The translations under genes and the position numbers were made by a program. Shown piece after piece: positions 6,332 through 12,951 of a stretch of DNA of 13,017 nucleotides. The stretch is from SCQX01 sp035720945 (GTDB lineage Bacteria; Pseudomonadota; Gammaproteobacteria; Burkholderiales; Burkholderiaceae_B): positions 1 through 13,017 of the forward strand of contig DASTNK010000031.1 of the NCBI GenBank assembly GCA_035720945.1. Reading direction: 5' to 3'. The notes beneath the pieces are model-generated. The model searched no databases. It was not told the origin of the DNA and worked only from the letters and a program-made list of their open reading frames with translations. Positions within the stretch are counted from its first letter, which is position 1. Each line of letters opens with the position of its first letter.

Positions 6332-6344
6332 GGCCAAGCCTTGC
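6328..6344. repeat. Short perfect inverted repeat over the brnT -35 region
   Basis: GCAAGGC (6328-6334) and GCCTTGC (6338-6344) form a perfect 7-bp stem with a 3-bp loop. It shares four bases with the predicted brnT -35 element. It has no T-run on either strand. It could be a second regulator binding site or a chance GC-rich palindrome. Confidence 0.5.
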
Positions 6345-6421
6345 GGTGATAACGCAAATAGACGCTGGCCGCGACTGTAAGCCTCATTGAGCATGATCGC
6401 GACTTCACACCGCTACCCGAG

Positions 6422-6511
6422 ATGTTGCGCATCAATGCCAGCCGGCCCCATCCAGGTTCTGTCGTCAAGGTGTACAAAATCAAGGAAATCACCCAGAAAT
6501 TCATTGACTGA
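6422..6511 (+). pseudogene. Probable 3' remnant of a hicA toxin gene
   Basis: Just before hicB a frame ends at TGA 6509-6511 and reads RINASRPHPGSVVKVYKI, then a short helix-like KEITQKFID end. Its RPHPG motif followed by a basic, then alpha-helical, C-terminus resembles the end of the HicA class (FHRPHP...) that partners ribbon-helix-helix HicB proteins. Only about 29 codons follow the ATG at 6422. The frame is open back to a TAG at 6359-6361, but that stretch does not look like HicA. The N-terminal half, with the double-stranded RNA binding fold and catalytic histidine, is missing. The stop overlaps the hicB ribosome binding site (GAGGA, 6510-6514), as in intact hicAB operons. The similarity is short, so confidence is moderate. 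Confidence 0.55.
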
Positions 6512-6519
6512 GGAATGCT

Positions 6520-6915
6520 ATGAGCGATTTGCTGGAATACAAAGGCTATCAAGGTTCCGTGGGGTTCAGTGCAGAAGATCATTGTTTCTTCGGGAAAATC
6601 GAACTCATCAATGACTTGATCTCATTCGATGGAAGCGGCGTCGATGAAATCACTGCGGCGTTTCATCAGGCGGTGGATGATTATCTGGCGTTCTGTCAGA
6701 AAACGAGAGCACAACCGAATCAACCATTCAAGGGAAGCTTCAATGTCAGGGTGACGCCGGCGCTTCACTGGCGTACCGCCGTCGAGGTCAAGAAACGCGG
6801 AATTACCTTGGATCAGTTCATCGGGCAGAGCATCGAGCGCATGCTTGATGGCGACATCGAGGTGCATGATTGCATCAACCCAGTGCGTACGAAGGCTCCC
6901 GCCCACGCGTCTTGA
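6520..6915 (+). CDS. hicB: HicB-family antitoxin
   Basis: The 131-residue protein shows the two HicB domains. The partial RNase H-like N-terminal domain includes LEYKGYQGSVGFS (5-17), FFGKIELINDLISFDG (23-38), and AFHQAVDDYLAFC (47-59). The C-terminal ribbon-helix-helix region is KGSFNVRVTPALHWRTAVEVKKRGITLDQFIGQSIE (71-106). HicB neutralises the HicA mRNA interferase and binds the operon promoter. GAGGA (6510-6514), 5 nt before the ATG, supports the start. The cognate toxin appears reduced to a 3' remnant, so this may be an orphan antitoxin or a free-standing regulator. The last codons lie within a large inverted repeat, and the C-terminal tail after residue 110 matches nothing I know. The gene is clearly AT-richer than its flanks. 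Confidence 0.88.
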   Translation: MSDLLEYKGYQGSVGFSAEDHCFFGKIELINDLISFDGSGVDEITAAFHQAVDDYLAFCQKTRAQPNQPFKGSFNVRVTPALHWRTAVEVKKRGITLDQFIGQSIERMLDGDIEVHDCINPVRTKAPAHAS

Positions 6916-6951
6916 TGCAGGCTATTGAGGGCTGCGTCAAGACGCGTGGGC
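6901..6951. repeat. 20-bp near-perfect inverted repeat at the hicB 3' end
   Basis: The left arm 6901-6920 starts GCCCACGCGTCTTGA. The right arm 6932-6951 ends TCAAGACGCGTGGGC. The 20 positions pair with one non-Watson-Crick position (6916 T with 6936 G), around an 11-nt loop. The hicB stop codon (6913-6915) is inside the left arm. It lies between the convergent hicB and aldehyde dehydrogenase genes and could act as a bidirectional RNA hairpin terminator or 3'-end stabiliser, but neither strand has a clear T-run. It may instead mark an edge of the inserted island. Confidence 0.85.
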
Positions 6952-6992
6952 CTCTGGCTTGATGTGCGTCGGAAATGGCTTTACACGGGGAA

Positions 6993-8462
6993 TTACCAGG
7001 GAAGGGAATAGGTTTTCACGTTGGTGTAGCCCTTCATGGTCTCGATGACGCCTTCCTTGTAGCCCAGGCCCGAATCCTTGATGCCGCCGAACGGGGTGAG
7101 CTCCAGGCGATAACCGGGGACCTCGCAGATGTTGACCGTGCCCACCTGCAGTTCGCTGATGAAGCGGGTGATGTAGTCCATGCGGTTGGTGTAGACCCCG
7201 GCGGAGAGGCCGTAGGGGGAGGCGTTGACCAATCCGATGACTTCGTCGATGGTCTTGAACCGTGTGAGCGGAGACACCGGGCCGAAGGTTTCGTATTTGA
7301 TCAGGTCCATCTCGGGCCGCACTTTGTCGACCAGCGTGGGGCAATACTGGGCGCCCACACGCTTGTTGCCATACAGGAGTTCGGCGCCGTGCTCGACCGC
7401 GTTGATGACCAGGCTTTCGAATCGCATGGCGGCTTCTTCGTCGATCACCGTGCCGATTTCCGTGGTGGGGTCCAGCGGATCGCCGAACTTGAGCGCCTTG
7501 GTTTCCTTCATCAGCAGTTCGCCGAATTCCTTGGCGACGCTTTCCTGCACGAAGATGCGCTTGACCGCGGTGCAACGCTGGCCGGAGTTCTTGTAGGACC
7601 CGGCGGCCGTCATGGCGGCCGCCTTGGCAAGGTCGGCGTCCTCCATGATGATGAACGGGGCGTTGCCACCCAGTTCGAGCACTTGGCGCTTGTAGACCGC
7701 CTTCGCGGCGATGTACTTGCCGATGGCCACGCCACCCGTGAAGGTAACCAGGTCGACGTCGGGGTTGGTGAGCATTTCGTCGGCGATATCTTTCGGGTCG
7801 CCGGTGATGACCGAGAGCATTTCGGGCGGCAGCCCGGCTTCGTAGAGGATGTCGGCCAGCAGGATAGCCGCGAGCGGCGTTTTTTCGGTGGGCTTGAGAA
7901 CCATGCGGTTGTTCGTCGCGATGGACGGGGCAACCTTGTGGATGACCTGGTTCAGCGGGTGGTTGAAGGGTGTGATGGCCGAGATGGCGCCCAGCAACGG
8001 CTGCCGCATGGTGTAGACCTTGCGCTGTTTGCCGTGCGGCGTGAGGTCGCAGGAGAACACCTGGCCGTCGTCGATGAGCGCCTGGTTGGCCGAGAACAGC
8101 AGCACGTCGCTTGCGCGGCCGACTTCGTGCAGCGTGTCCATCAGGCACAGGCCGGACTCCAGGGTGATGAGCCGCGCGATTTCGTCACGTCGCGCCGCGA
8201 TCAAGTCGCGCGCACGCATCAGGATGTTGTAGCGATCGGCCCGCGTGAGCTTGCTTTGATATTGCTTGGCGATGCGGAAGGCCCGGCGCACGTCGTCCAG
8301 CGTGGCTTTCGGGACGGTGGCGATGACTTCGCCGGTGTAGGGATAACAGACGTCGATGGTCTCGTCGCGGTGAACCCGTTCACCGGCGATGCGCATGGCC
8401 TCGACCCGCACTTCGTCGATCACGCTGTCCTGGCTGACGCCGTTCGTATTGGTGGGACCCAC
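6993..8462 (-). CDS. PhnY-like aldehyde dehydrogenase (probable phosphonoacetaldehyde dehydrogenase)
   Basis: The 489-residue protein is a complete NAD(P)-dependent aldehyde dehydrogenase. Key parts are TPFNHPLN with the catalytic Asn 167, the cofactor-binding KPTE (190-193) and FTGGVAIGK (241-249), the general base Glu 263 in LELGG, the catalytic Cys 297 in GQRC, and ETFGPV further on. Long stretches match my recollection of Sinorhizobium PhnY, which oxidises phosphonoacetaldehyde to phosphonoacetate: YPYTGEV, EVGRASDVL, SCDLTPHGK, VPGYRLELTPFGGIKDSGLGYKEG and the end KTYSLPW. The arginine before the catalytic Cys is kept. GTG 8462 is chosen as start because GAGAGG lies 6 nt upstream and the resulting N-terminus fits the family. 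An ATG at 8549 would add 29 unlikely residues. No phnA or phnW is visible nearby, so a related anionic aldehyde is possible. Confidence 0.82.
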   Translation of the reverse strand: MGPTNTNGVSQDSVIDEVRVEAMRIAGERVHRDETIDVCYPYTGEVIATVPKATLDDVRRAFRIAKQYQSKLTRADRYNILMRARDLIAARRDEIARLITLESGLCLMDTLHEVGRASDVLLFSANQALIDDGQVFSCDLTPHGKQRKVYTMRQPLLGAISAITPFNHPLNQVIHKVAPSIATNNRMVLKPTEKTPLAAILLADILYEAGLPPEMLSVITGDPKDIADEMLTNPDVDLVTFTGGVAIGKYIAAKAVYKRQVLELGGNAPFIIMEDADLAKAAAMTAAGSYKNSGQRCTAVKRIFVQESVAKEFGELLMKETKALKFGDPLDPTTEIGTVIDEEAAMRFESLVINAVEHGAELLYGNKRVGAQYCPTLVDKVRPEMDLIKYETFGPVSPLTRFKTIDEVIGLVNASPYGLSAGVYTNRMDYITRFISELQVGTVNICEVPGYRLELTPFGGIKDSGLGYKEGVIETMKGYTNVKTYSLPW

Positions 8463-8468
8463 TTCAAG

Positions 8469-8474
8469 CCTCTC
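8469..8474 (-). promoter_or_regulatory. Ribosome binding site deciding the GTG start of the aldehyde dehydrogenase
   Basis: GAGAGG, read on the - strand, is placed 6 nt before GTG 8462. No comparable site precedes the upstream in-frame ATG at 8549. Upstream of it lies a short AT-rich patch (8476-8501) in which TTGCA occurs twice (8479-8483 and 8497-8501) and TGCAA/TTGCA (8480-8484, 8497-8501) form a 5-bp inverted repeat. No convincing promoter was found in the 132-bp gap. Confidence 0.7.
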
Positions 8475-8594
8475 TTGATTGCAAATAGTCAATTGGTTGC
8501 ATGCCAGAGGCTGTTGGCCCGAAGACACCACGCTGGGGAACCCGCACATCTTGGAGCAGCTTGCGCGGGCGCGGTAAAGGATGTTGAACGGGCG

Positions 8595-9167
8595 TCACCG
8601 CCCCATCATGTAGAACTCATCGTTCGGCCGCATGTTCATCACGTTCGCCAATCTATTCGACAGTCCGAAGAACGCCGCGATGGCGGCGATGTCCCAGATG
8701 TCTTCATCGTCAAACCCGTGGCCATGCAGCACAGCCATGTCATCATCACTCGAAGCATAGGCGCTGGCCGACACCTTCATGGCGAAGTCCAGCATGGCCT
8801 TTTGCCTTGGAGTGATGTCGGCCTTGCGGTAGTTGACAGCTACTTGATCGGCGATGAGCGGGTTCTTGGCGCGTATGCGAAGAATGGCGCCGTGCGCGAC
8901 CACGCAGTATTGGCATTGGTTGGCGCCACTGGTGGCGACGACGATCATTTCGCGCTCGGCCTTGCTCAGGTTGCCGGGCTTGTCCATCAGGGCGTCGTGA
9001 TAGGTGAAAAAGGCTCGGAACTCGTCGGGGCGGTGCGCCAGAACCAGGAACACGTTGGGGATGAAGCCGGATTTCTCCTGCACGGCCAGGATGCGCTCAC
9101 GGATATCGTCGGGCAGGTCGGACACGTTGGGGATGGGGAAGCGGCCGGGGGGTGGTGTGGTGGTCAT
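8595..9167 (-). CDS. Peroxidase-related AhpD/carboxymuconolactone decarboxylase-like protein
   Basis: The 190-residue protein belongs to the uncharacterised peroxidase-related branch of the AhpD-like superfamily. The redox motif is CQYCVVAH (Cys 85, Cys 88, His 92), preceded by the helix LSKAEREMIVVATSGAN. In AhpD this CxxC...H centre reduces a peroxidase partner or peroxides. The C-terminal half carries TPRQKAMLDFAMKV, HGFDDEDIWDIAAIAAFFGLSNRLANVMNMRPN, typical of this branch. ATG 9167 was chosen to give the usual family length; a TTG at 9215 would add 16 residues. No strong ribosome binding site is visible. It lies between the M81 hydrolase and the aldehyde dehydrogenase, on the same strand. 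It may protect a pathway enzyme or catalyse a step, which cannot be decided from sequence. Confidence 0.85.
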   Translation of the reverse strand: MTTTPPPGRFPIPNVSDLPDDIRERILAVQEKSGFIPNVFLVLAHRPDEFRAFFTYHDALMDKPGNLSKAEREMIVVATSGANQCQYCVVAHGAILRIRAKNPLIADQVAVNYRKADITPRQKAMLDFAMKVSASAYASSDDDMAVLHGHGFDDEDIWDIAAIAAFFGLSNRLANVMNMRPNDEFYMMGR

Positions 9168-9281
9168 GGGTAGCGCTTTATGAGATCGTGGAATGCCGTA
9201 GGGCCGTTGTCGCAAGGCTGTTTGGGTGGTTCGTGCAGGGTTGGCCTCGTCAAAATGGCGTGGGTGAATCTGTTGTGGTGG

Positions 9282-10793
9282 TCACGGCCACTTCGTTTCG
9301 GCATCTAGTGGGTACACGGGCCGTTGCACATTCTTGAACGGAAACAGGCCATAGTTGGAGCTTGTCACCCCCGCGCTGTCGCATTCCACAAACCCCCTCG
9401 CGATGGGGAAGAACACGGGCCGGCAATACATGCGCGATTTCAGCAGCAAGTAGTCTTTCTGCGTGGGATCCAGACCCACGCTCGTGAACACGCCCAGGTC
9501 CCACGGTTCCTGCGTGCGTTCGGTGACGACGATTTCCAGATCGCCACAGGCGAACAGAGCGGTGTCACCCATGCTGCACTTGAGACCAGTGTAGGTGGGC
9601 CCGGTGATGATGTATTCGCCATTGGTCAGCTTCTTGATCACGCCGGTGAGTTCCACGGGTTTCTTCACGATGCCCAGCTTCTCCAGCGCGCGCTTGTTGC
9701 CCAGTTTCACCGTGATGGTGGCACCTTCGCCGGCGTGGCGCATGAGCGCCACGGCTTCGGGGTCGCACAGCGGGCCAACCCCGATGTTGCCCAGGCCTTG
9801 TGCCAGGGCTTCTTGCAGCACATCCATGGTGTCGCAGGTGCCGCCGGACATGCAGTTGTCGCTGTGATCCAGCAGCAGTACAGGGCCTTTGGGGTTGGTG
9901 CAGCCTTCGGACTGGATGCCGGACAGTTCGGCGAGTTCCGCGGCGATGTTGATGGATTCGGCCAGCGGCGGACTGGTGTAGACGAAACCCTCACGGTCGG
10001 CCCAGATCTGGCCCGCGATGCGGCGCGCTACGCGCTGCGCGGATTCGGCGTCGCGGCCCACGACCACCACGCTGACACAGGGGGCGGGGATGTCGGCCAG
10101 TGAAAACCCCGCCAGGATGGACACGGCCAGGACTTCCTCCTTTTCCGCCGCGCGCGCGGCGTCTATGGCGGCGTGCATGGCGGGCGACAGGTCGGCGCTC
10201 TTGAGTGTATGGGACATCAGGGGCGGTCGTTCCCACGCGATGGCCGCAGTGGTCTTGCCGGCAAGCAGGTCCAGGAAAATCCGACCCGCGTGTTCGCCGG
10301 TTTCGTACATGTCGACGTGCGGGTAGGTCTTGAAGCTGATGATGACGTCGGCGTTGTCGACCATTTTCTGCGTGACGTTGCCATGCAGGTCCAGCGCCAC
10401 GGCAATGGGCTTGTCGGGGTGGCGGGTTTTCAGGCGCTCGAGCAAGTCGCCTTCGCCGTCCTGGGAGTTCTCGGCGACCATGGCGCCGTGCAGGTCCAGC
10501 ATCAGGGCGTCGCAGTCTTGTGCCGCGTCGATGATGCGCTGGCACAAGGTGTTGTAGGCATCGGCGGCCACAGGGCCGCTGGGATTGGCCGTGGCCGACA
10601 CGGGTGTGACGATGTCGGCGCCGGCCGCCTCGGCCAGATCTATGTAGGCGCTCATCGCCGTGCGCCCGCCATGATTCTCGGCGTAGGCGTCGGCGCCATA
10701 GGTGGGGCCATCGATGCCGAAGGCCGACAGCGGCGTGGGAACCGGCGAGAACGTGTTGGTTTCGTGGTTCATGCGGGCGATGAGGAATTTCAT
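9282..10793 (-). CDS. M81 family (MlrC-like) metallopeptidase
   Basis: The 503-residue protein has the M81/MlrC architecture. The N-terminal DUF1485-type domain begins MKFLIARMNHETNTFSP (1-17), with DLHGAM (100-105), LDLHGN (134-139) and KTYPHVDMYETG (155-166). The C-terminal MlrC domain carries LLLDHSDNCMSGGTCD (306-321). MlrC is the zinc peptidase that cleaves linearised microcystin and tetrapeptide in Sphingopyxis. Most M81 homologues occur in bacteria that do not degrade microcystin and have unknown amide substrates. ATG 10793 was chosen because the family N-terminus starts there and AGG lies 5 nt upstream. The frame is open for 61 further codons, but they only antiparallel the intergenic hairpin and neighbouring gene. 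It follows the amidase gene by 62 bp. Confidence 0.88.
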   Translation of the reverse strand: MKFLIARMNHETNTFSPVPTPLSAFGIDGPTYGADAYAENHGGRTAMSAYIDLAEAAGADIVTPVSATANPSGPVAADAYNTLCQRIIDAAQDCDALMLDLHGAMVAENSQDGEGDLLERLKTRHPDKPIAVALDLHGNVTQKMVDNADVIISFKTYPHVDMYETGEHAGRIFLDLLAGKTTAAIAWERPPLMSHTLKSADLSPAMHAAIDAARAAEKEEVLAVSILAGFSLADIPAPCVSVVVVGRDAESAQRVARRIAGQIWADREGFVYTSPPLAESINIAAELAELSGIQSEGCTNPKGPVLLLDHSDNCMSGGTCDTMDVLQEALAQGLGNIGVGPLCDPEAVALMRHAGEGATITVKLGNKRALEKLGIVKKPVELTGVIKKLTNGEYIITGPTYTGLKCSMGDTALFACGDLEIVVTERTQEPWDLGVFTSVGLDPTQKDYLLLKSRMYCRPVFFPIARGFVECDSAGVTSSNYGLFPFKNVQRPVYPLDAETKWP

Positions 10794-10813
10794 GGCTACC
10801 TGTGTCGGGATGG

Positions 10814-10842
10814 ACGCCCGCCGTGCCAGACGCGACGGGCGT
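10814..10842. repeat. Intergenic hairpin between amidase and M81 genes
   Basis: ACGCCCG (10814-10820) and CGGGCGT (10836-10842) form a 7-bp perfect stem with a 15-nt loop. It lies in the 62-bp gap between the amidase stop and the M81 start. No T-run follows on the - strand, so termination is unlikely. It could set mRNA stability or limit readthrough within the operon. Confidence 0.45.
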
Positions 10843-10855
10843 GGGTGGGGCGGGG

Positions 10856-12118
10856 TCAGCCGCGGGGCACGATGCCGGCCTGCGCGAGCATGGCCTGCAG
10901 CAGCACGTTGGCGCCGGCGGTGATGTGTTCCGGCTTGGCATCTTCGATCTCGTTGTGGCTGATGCCGTCTTTGCACGGGATGAAGATCATGGCGGTGGGG
11001 GCGACGCGCGCCACGTAGACCGCGTCATGCCCGGCACCGCTGACGATGTCGGTATGCGAAAAACCTAGTTGCTGCGCGGCGGTTCGCACCGCGTCGATAA
11101 GCGCGGGCGCGAAAGGTTGAGGCGGGAAATACACCACCTGTTCAAGATGCACCTCCACGCCTTGTCGCGAGGCGTCGTGGCATGCTTGGGTGATGGCCGT
11201 GTTCATGGAGTCCAGCACGTCGTCGGATGCCGCGCGCAGGTCCACGCTGAGCCGGACCGTGCCGGGGATCACGTTGCGCGAGTTGGGGTAGTTGTCGATC
11301 CAGCCCACCGTACCCCGCCCGTGGGGGGCGTGATCCAGCGCGATACGGTTGACCGCCTGGATCAGGCCGGCGGCGGCAAGCAGGGCGTCTTTGCGCAGCG
11401 CCATGGGGGTGGGGCCGGCGTGGGCCTCCATGCCGGTGAGGGTGACGTCGTACCAGCGCTGTCCCAGCGCACCGGTGACGCTGCCTATGACATCATCGCG
11501 GGCCTCGAGTATGGGGCCTTGCTCTATGTGCGCCTCGAAATACGCCTTGATGGGGAAAGGGCGGCAAGGTGTGGCGCCCGCGTAGCCGATGGCTTCGAGC
11601 GCTTGCGCCACGCTGACGCCTTCGGTGTCTTGCTGGCCCAGGGCGTGATCCAGCGTGAAGGCCTCGGCGAAGACGCCCGACCCCATCATGACGGGAACAA
11701 ATCGCGAACCTTCCTCGTTGGTCCAGACCACGACTTCGATGGGCGCATCGGTCTGTATGCCCTGGTCGTTGAGGGTGCGCAGCACTTCCAGCCCCGACAG
11801 CACCCCGTAGTTGCCATCGAATTTCCCGCCCGTGGGCTGGGTATCGATATGGCTGCCGGTGAGCACCGGCGGCAGGCTGGGGTCGCGCCCGGCGCGGCGC
11901 GCGAAGATGTTGCCGATGGCGTCGATGCGGACCTCGCAGCCAGCGTCCTTGGCCCAGCCTATGAAAAGATCGCGGCCCTGCTTGTCCAGTTCGGTGAGGG
12001 CCAGGCGGCACACCCCGCCCTTGGGTGTGGCCCCGATGTCGGCCAAGGCCATGAGCGACCGCCAGAGGCGCTGGCCGTCTATGCGTGGGGAGGTTTCAAG
12101 TTTGTCTGGAGCGTTCAT
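10856..12118 (-). CDS. M20-family Zn-dependent hydrolase (carbamoylase / allantoate amidohydrolase type)
   Basis: The 420-residue protein is a hydantoinase/carbamoylase-family amidase. The two-metal site is complete by motif: His 90 in GSHIDT, Asp 101 in GGKFDGNYG, Glu 135-136 in TNEEGSRF, His 197 in EAHIEQGP, and His 388 in GISHNE. The dimerisation/substrate domain shows GMEAHAGPTPM (229-239) and the substrate-contacting PNSRNVIPG (278-286), plus GAGHD (361-365). Family members remove carbamoyl or ureido groups (N-carbamoyl-L-amino acids, beta-ureidopropionate, allantoate), and a few cleave other amides; the substrate cannot be told apart here. ATG 12118 is supported by GAGG 5 nt upstream. 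It follows livF by 134 bp on the same strand, which suggests that the transporter supplies its substrate. Confidence 0.9.
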   Translation of the reverse strand: MNAPDKLETSPRIDGQRLWRSLMALADIGATPKGGVCRLALTELDKQGRDLFIGWAKDAGCEVRIDAIGNIFARRAGRDPSLPPVLTGSHIDTQPTGGKFDGNYGVLSGLEVLRTLNDQGIQTDAPIEVVVWTNEEGSRFVPVMMGSGVFAEAFTLDHALGQQDTEGVSVAQALEAIGYAGATPCRPFPIKAYFEAHIEQGPILEARDDVIGSVTGALGQRWYDVTLTGMEAHAGPTPMALRKDALLAAAGLIQAVNRIALDHAPHGRGTVGWIDNYPNSRNVIPGTVRLSVDLRAASDDVLDSMNTAITQACHDASRQGVEVHLEQVVYFPPQPFAPALIDAVRTAAQQLGFSHTDIVSGAGHDAVYVARVAPTAMIFIPCKDGISHNEIEDAKPEHITAGANVLLQAMLAQAGIVPRG

Positions 12119-12252
12119 CGTCGCCTCGGGTCGAAAATTTCGGGACGGGCGGCCCGTTGTGCGAGCCACCAGGGTAGGGCCGGCTCAAGTGTCGTATCGT
12201 GGATGCGTCGATTTCATTATGCACTCGAATTGATACGCCAGAGGGCACGGGG
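12119..12252 (-). other. 134-bp gap between livF and the amidase gene
   Basis: This gap is long for an operon and AT-richer in its centre (about 12208-12236). On the - strand, CATAAT resembles a -10 element but lacks a good -35 at proper spacing. GTATC (12192-12196) and GATAC (12231-12235) form a widely spaced 5-bp inverted repeat. An internal promoter or regulator site is possible; no terminator with a T-run was found. There is no gene in it. Confidence 0.35.
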
Positions 12253-12951
12253 CTAGTCGGCGCCCACGCCCAGATACTGGTCGTGGACGTGGGTGTCTCG
12301 TATGAACGCGGCGTTGTCGCCGGTGTAGACGATCTGGCCGCCTTCAATAATGTAATGACGTTCGGCCAGTTGCGTGCACACCTGCAGGTTCTGCTCGACC
12401 AGCAGGATGGCTATGCCTTGCGACTTGATCTGATGGAGCTGATCGACGATCTCTTCCACGATGACCGGTGCCAGGCCTTCGACGGGTTCGTCCAGCATCA
12501 GCAGTCGTGGCGCGTTCATGAGCGCCCGGCCGATGGCGAGCATCTGCTGCTCGCCGCCCGATAACTGAGCGCCGCCGTTGCGCCGGCGCTCGCGCAGGCG
12601 CGGGAAGATGCGGTAGATGTCCTGCAATGACCAGGGCGAGTGCTTCTTGCGACCCAGGTTGAGATTTTCCTCGACGGTGAGCAAGCGGAAAATGCCGCGG
12701 TGCTCCGGCACCAGACACAGGCCTTGCCCCGCGATGCGGTGGGGGGCCAGGCGCGTGATGTCGCGCCCTTCGAACAGCACCTGCCCGTTGGCTGGCGTGA
12801 CCAGCCCGGCGATGCTCTTGAGCGTTGTGGACTTGCCCGCGCCGTTGCGGCCCAGCAGGGTGACGAGCTCGCCGTCCCGCACTTCCAGGCTCACGCCCTG
12901 GATGACGTGGCTCTTGTCGTAGTAACTGTGGATGTCGCGCACCTGCAGCAT
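12253..12951 (-). CDS. livF: Branched-chain-amino-acid-type ABC transporter ATP-binding protein
   Basis: The 232-residue protein has the length and motifs of LivF. Walker A is GRNGAGKST (34-42), a VPEHRG segment (81-86) stands at the Q-loop as in LivF proteins, the signature is LSGGEQQ (130-136), Walker B is LLMLDEP (150-156), and LLVEQN occupies the switch region. LivF pairs with LivG on the cytoplasmic face of a LivH-LivM permease. Transporters of this HAAT family import branched-chain amino acids, but also amides, urea and aromatic acids. The ATG shares one base with the upstream livG-type stop (TGATG), so the two are coupled. Position before the amidase points to uptake of that enzyme's substrate, by inference. 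Confidence 0.92.
   Translation of the reverse strand: MLQVRDIHSYYDKSHVIQGVSLEVRDGELVTLLGRNGAGKSTTLKSIAGLVTPANGQVLFEGRDITRLAPHRIAGQGLCLVPEHRGIFRLLTVEENLNLGRKKHSPWSLQDIYRIFPRLRERRRNGGAQLSGGEQQMLAIGRALMNAPRLLMLDEPVEGLAPVIVEEIVDQLHQIKSQGIAILLVEQNLQVCTQLAERHYIIEGGQIVYTGDNAAFIRDTHVHDQYLGVGAD

Noticed and set aside
6370..6404. Direct repeat CGCGACT (6370-6376 and 6398-6404) as an insertion target-site duplication
   Set aside because: Seven bases repeated 28 bp apart is well within chance, and no element lies between the copies.
6975..9173. A 732-codon open frame on the + strand opposite the dehydrogenase and AhpD-like genes
   Set aside because: It is the antisense shadow of two clearly recognisable proteins in GC-rich DNA. 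It has no family motifs, and its composition is His/Asp/Gly/Val-rich, as expected for a mirror frame.
10794..10976. 61-codon N-terminal extension of the M81 protein
   Set aside because: It overlaps the end of the amidase gene and the intergenic hairpin and is Arg/His/Gln-rich with no domain. The family N-terminus MKFLIARMNHETNTF begins at 10793.
12192..12235. GTATC...GATAC inverted repeat as an operator before the amidase gene
   Set aside because: The arms are only 5 bp and 34 bp apart, too weak to claim a binding site; noted only in the gap description.
11069..12256. A 395-codon open frame on the + strand opposite the M20 amidase
   Set aside because: It is the mirror of a gene with a complete metal-site motif set; no recognisable domain in the antisense translation.
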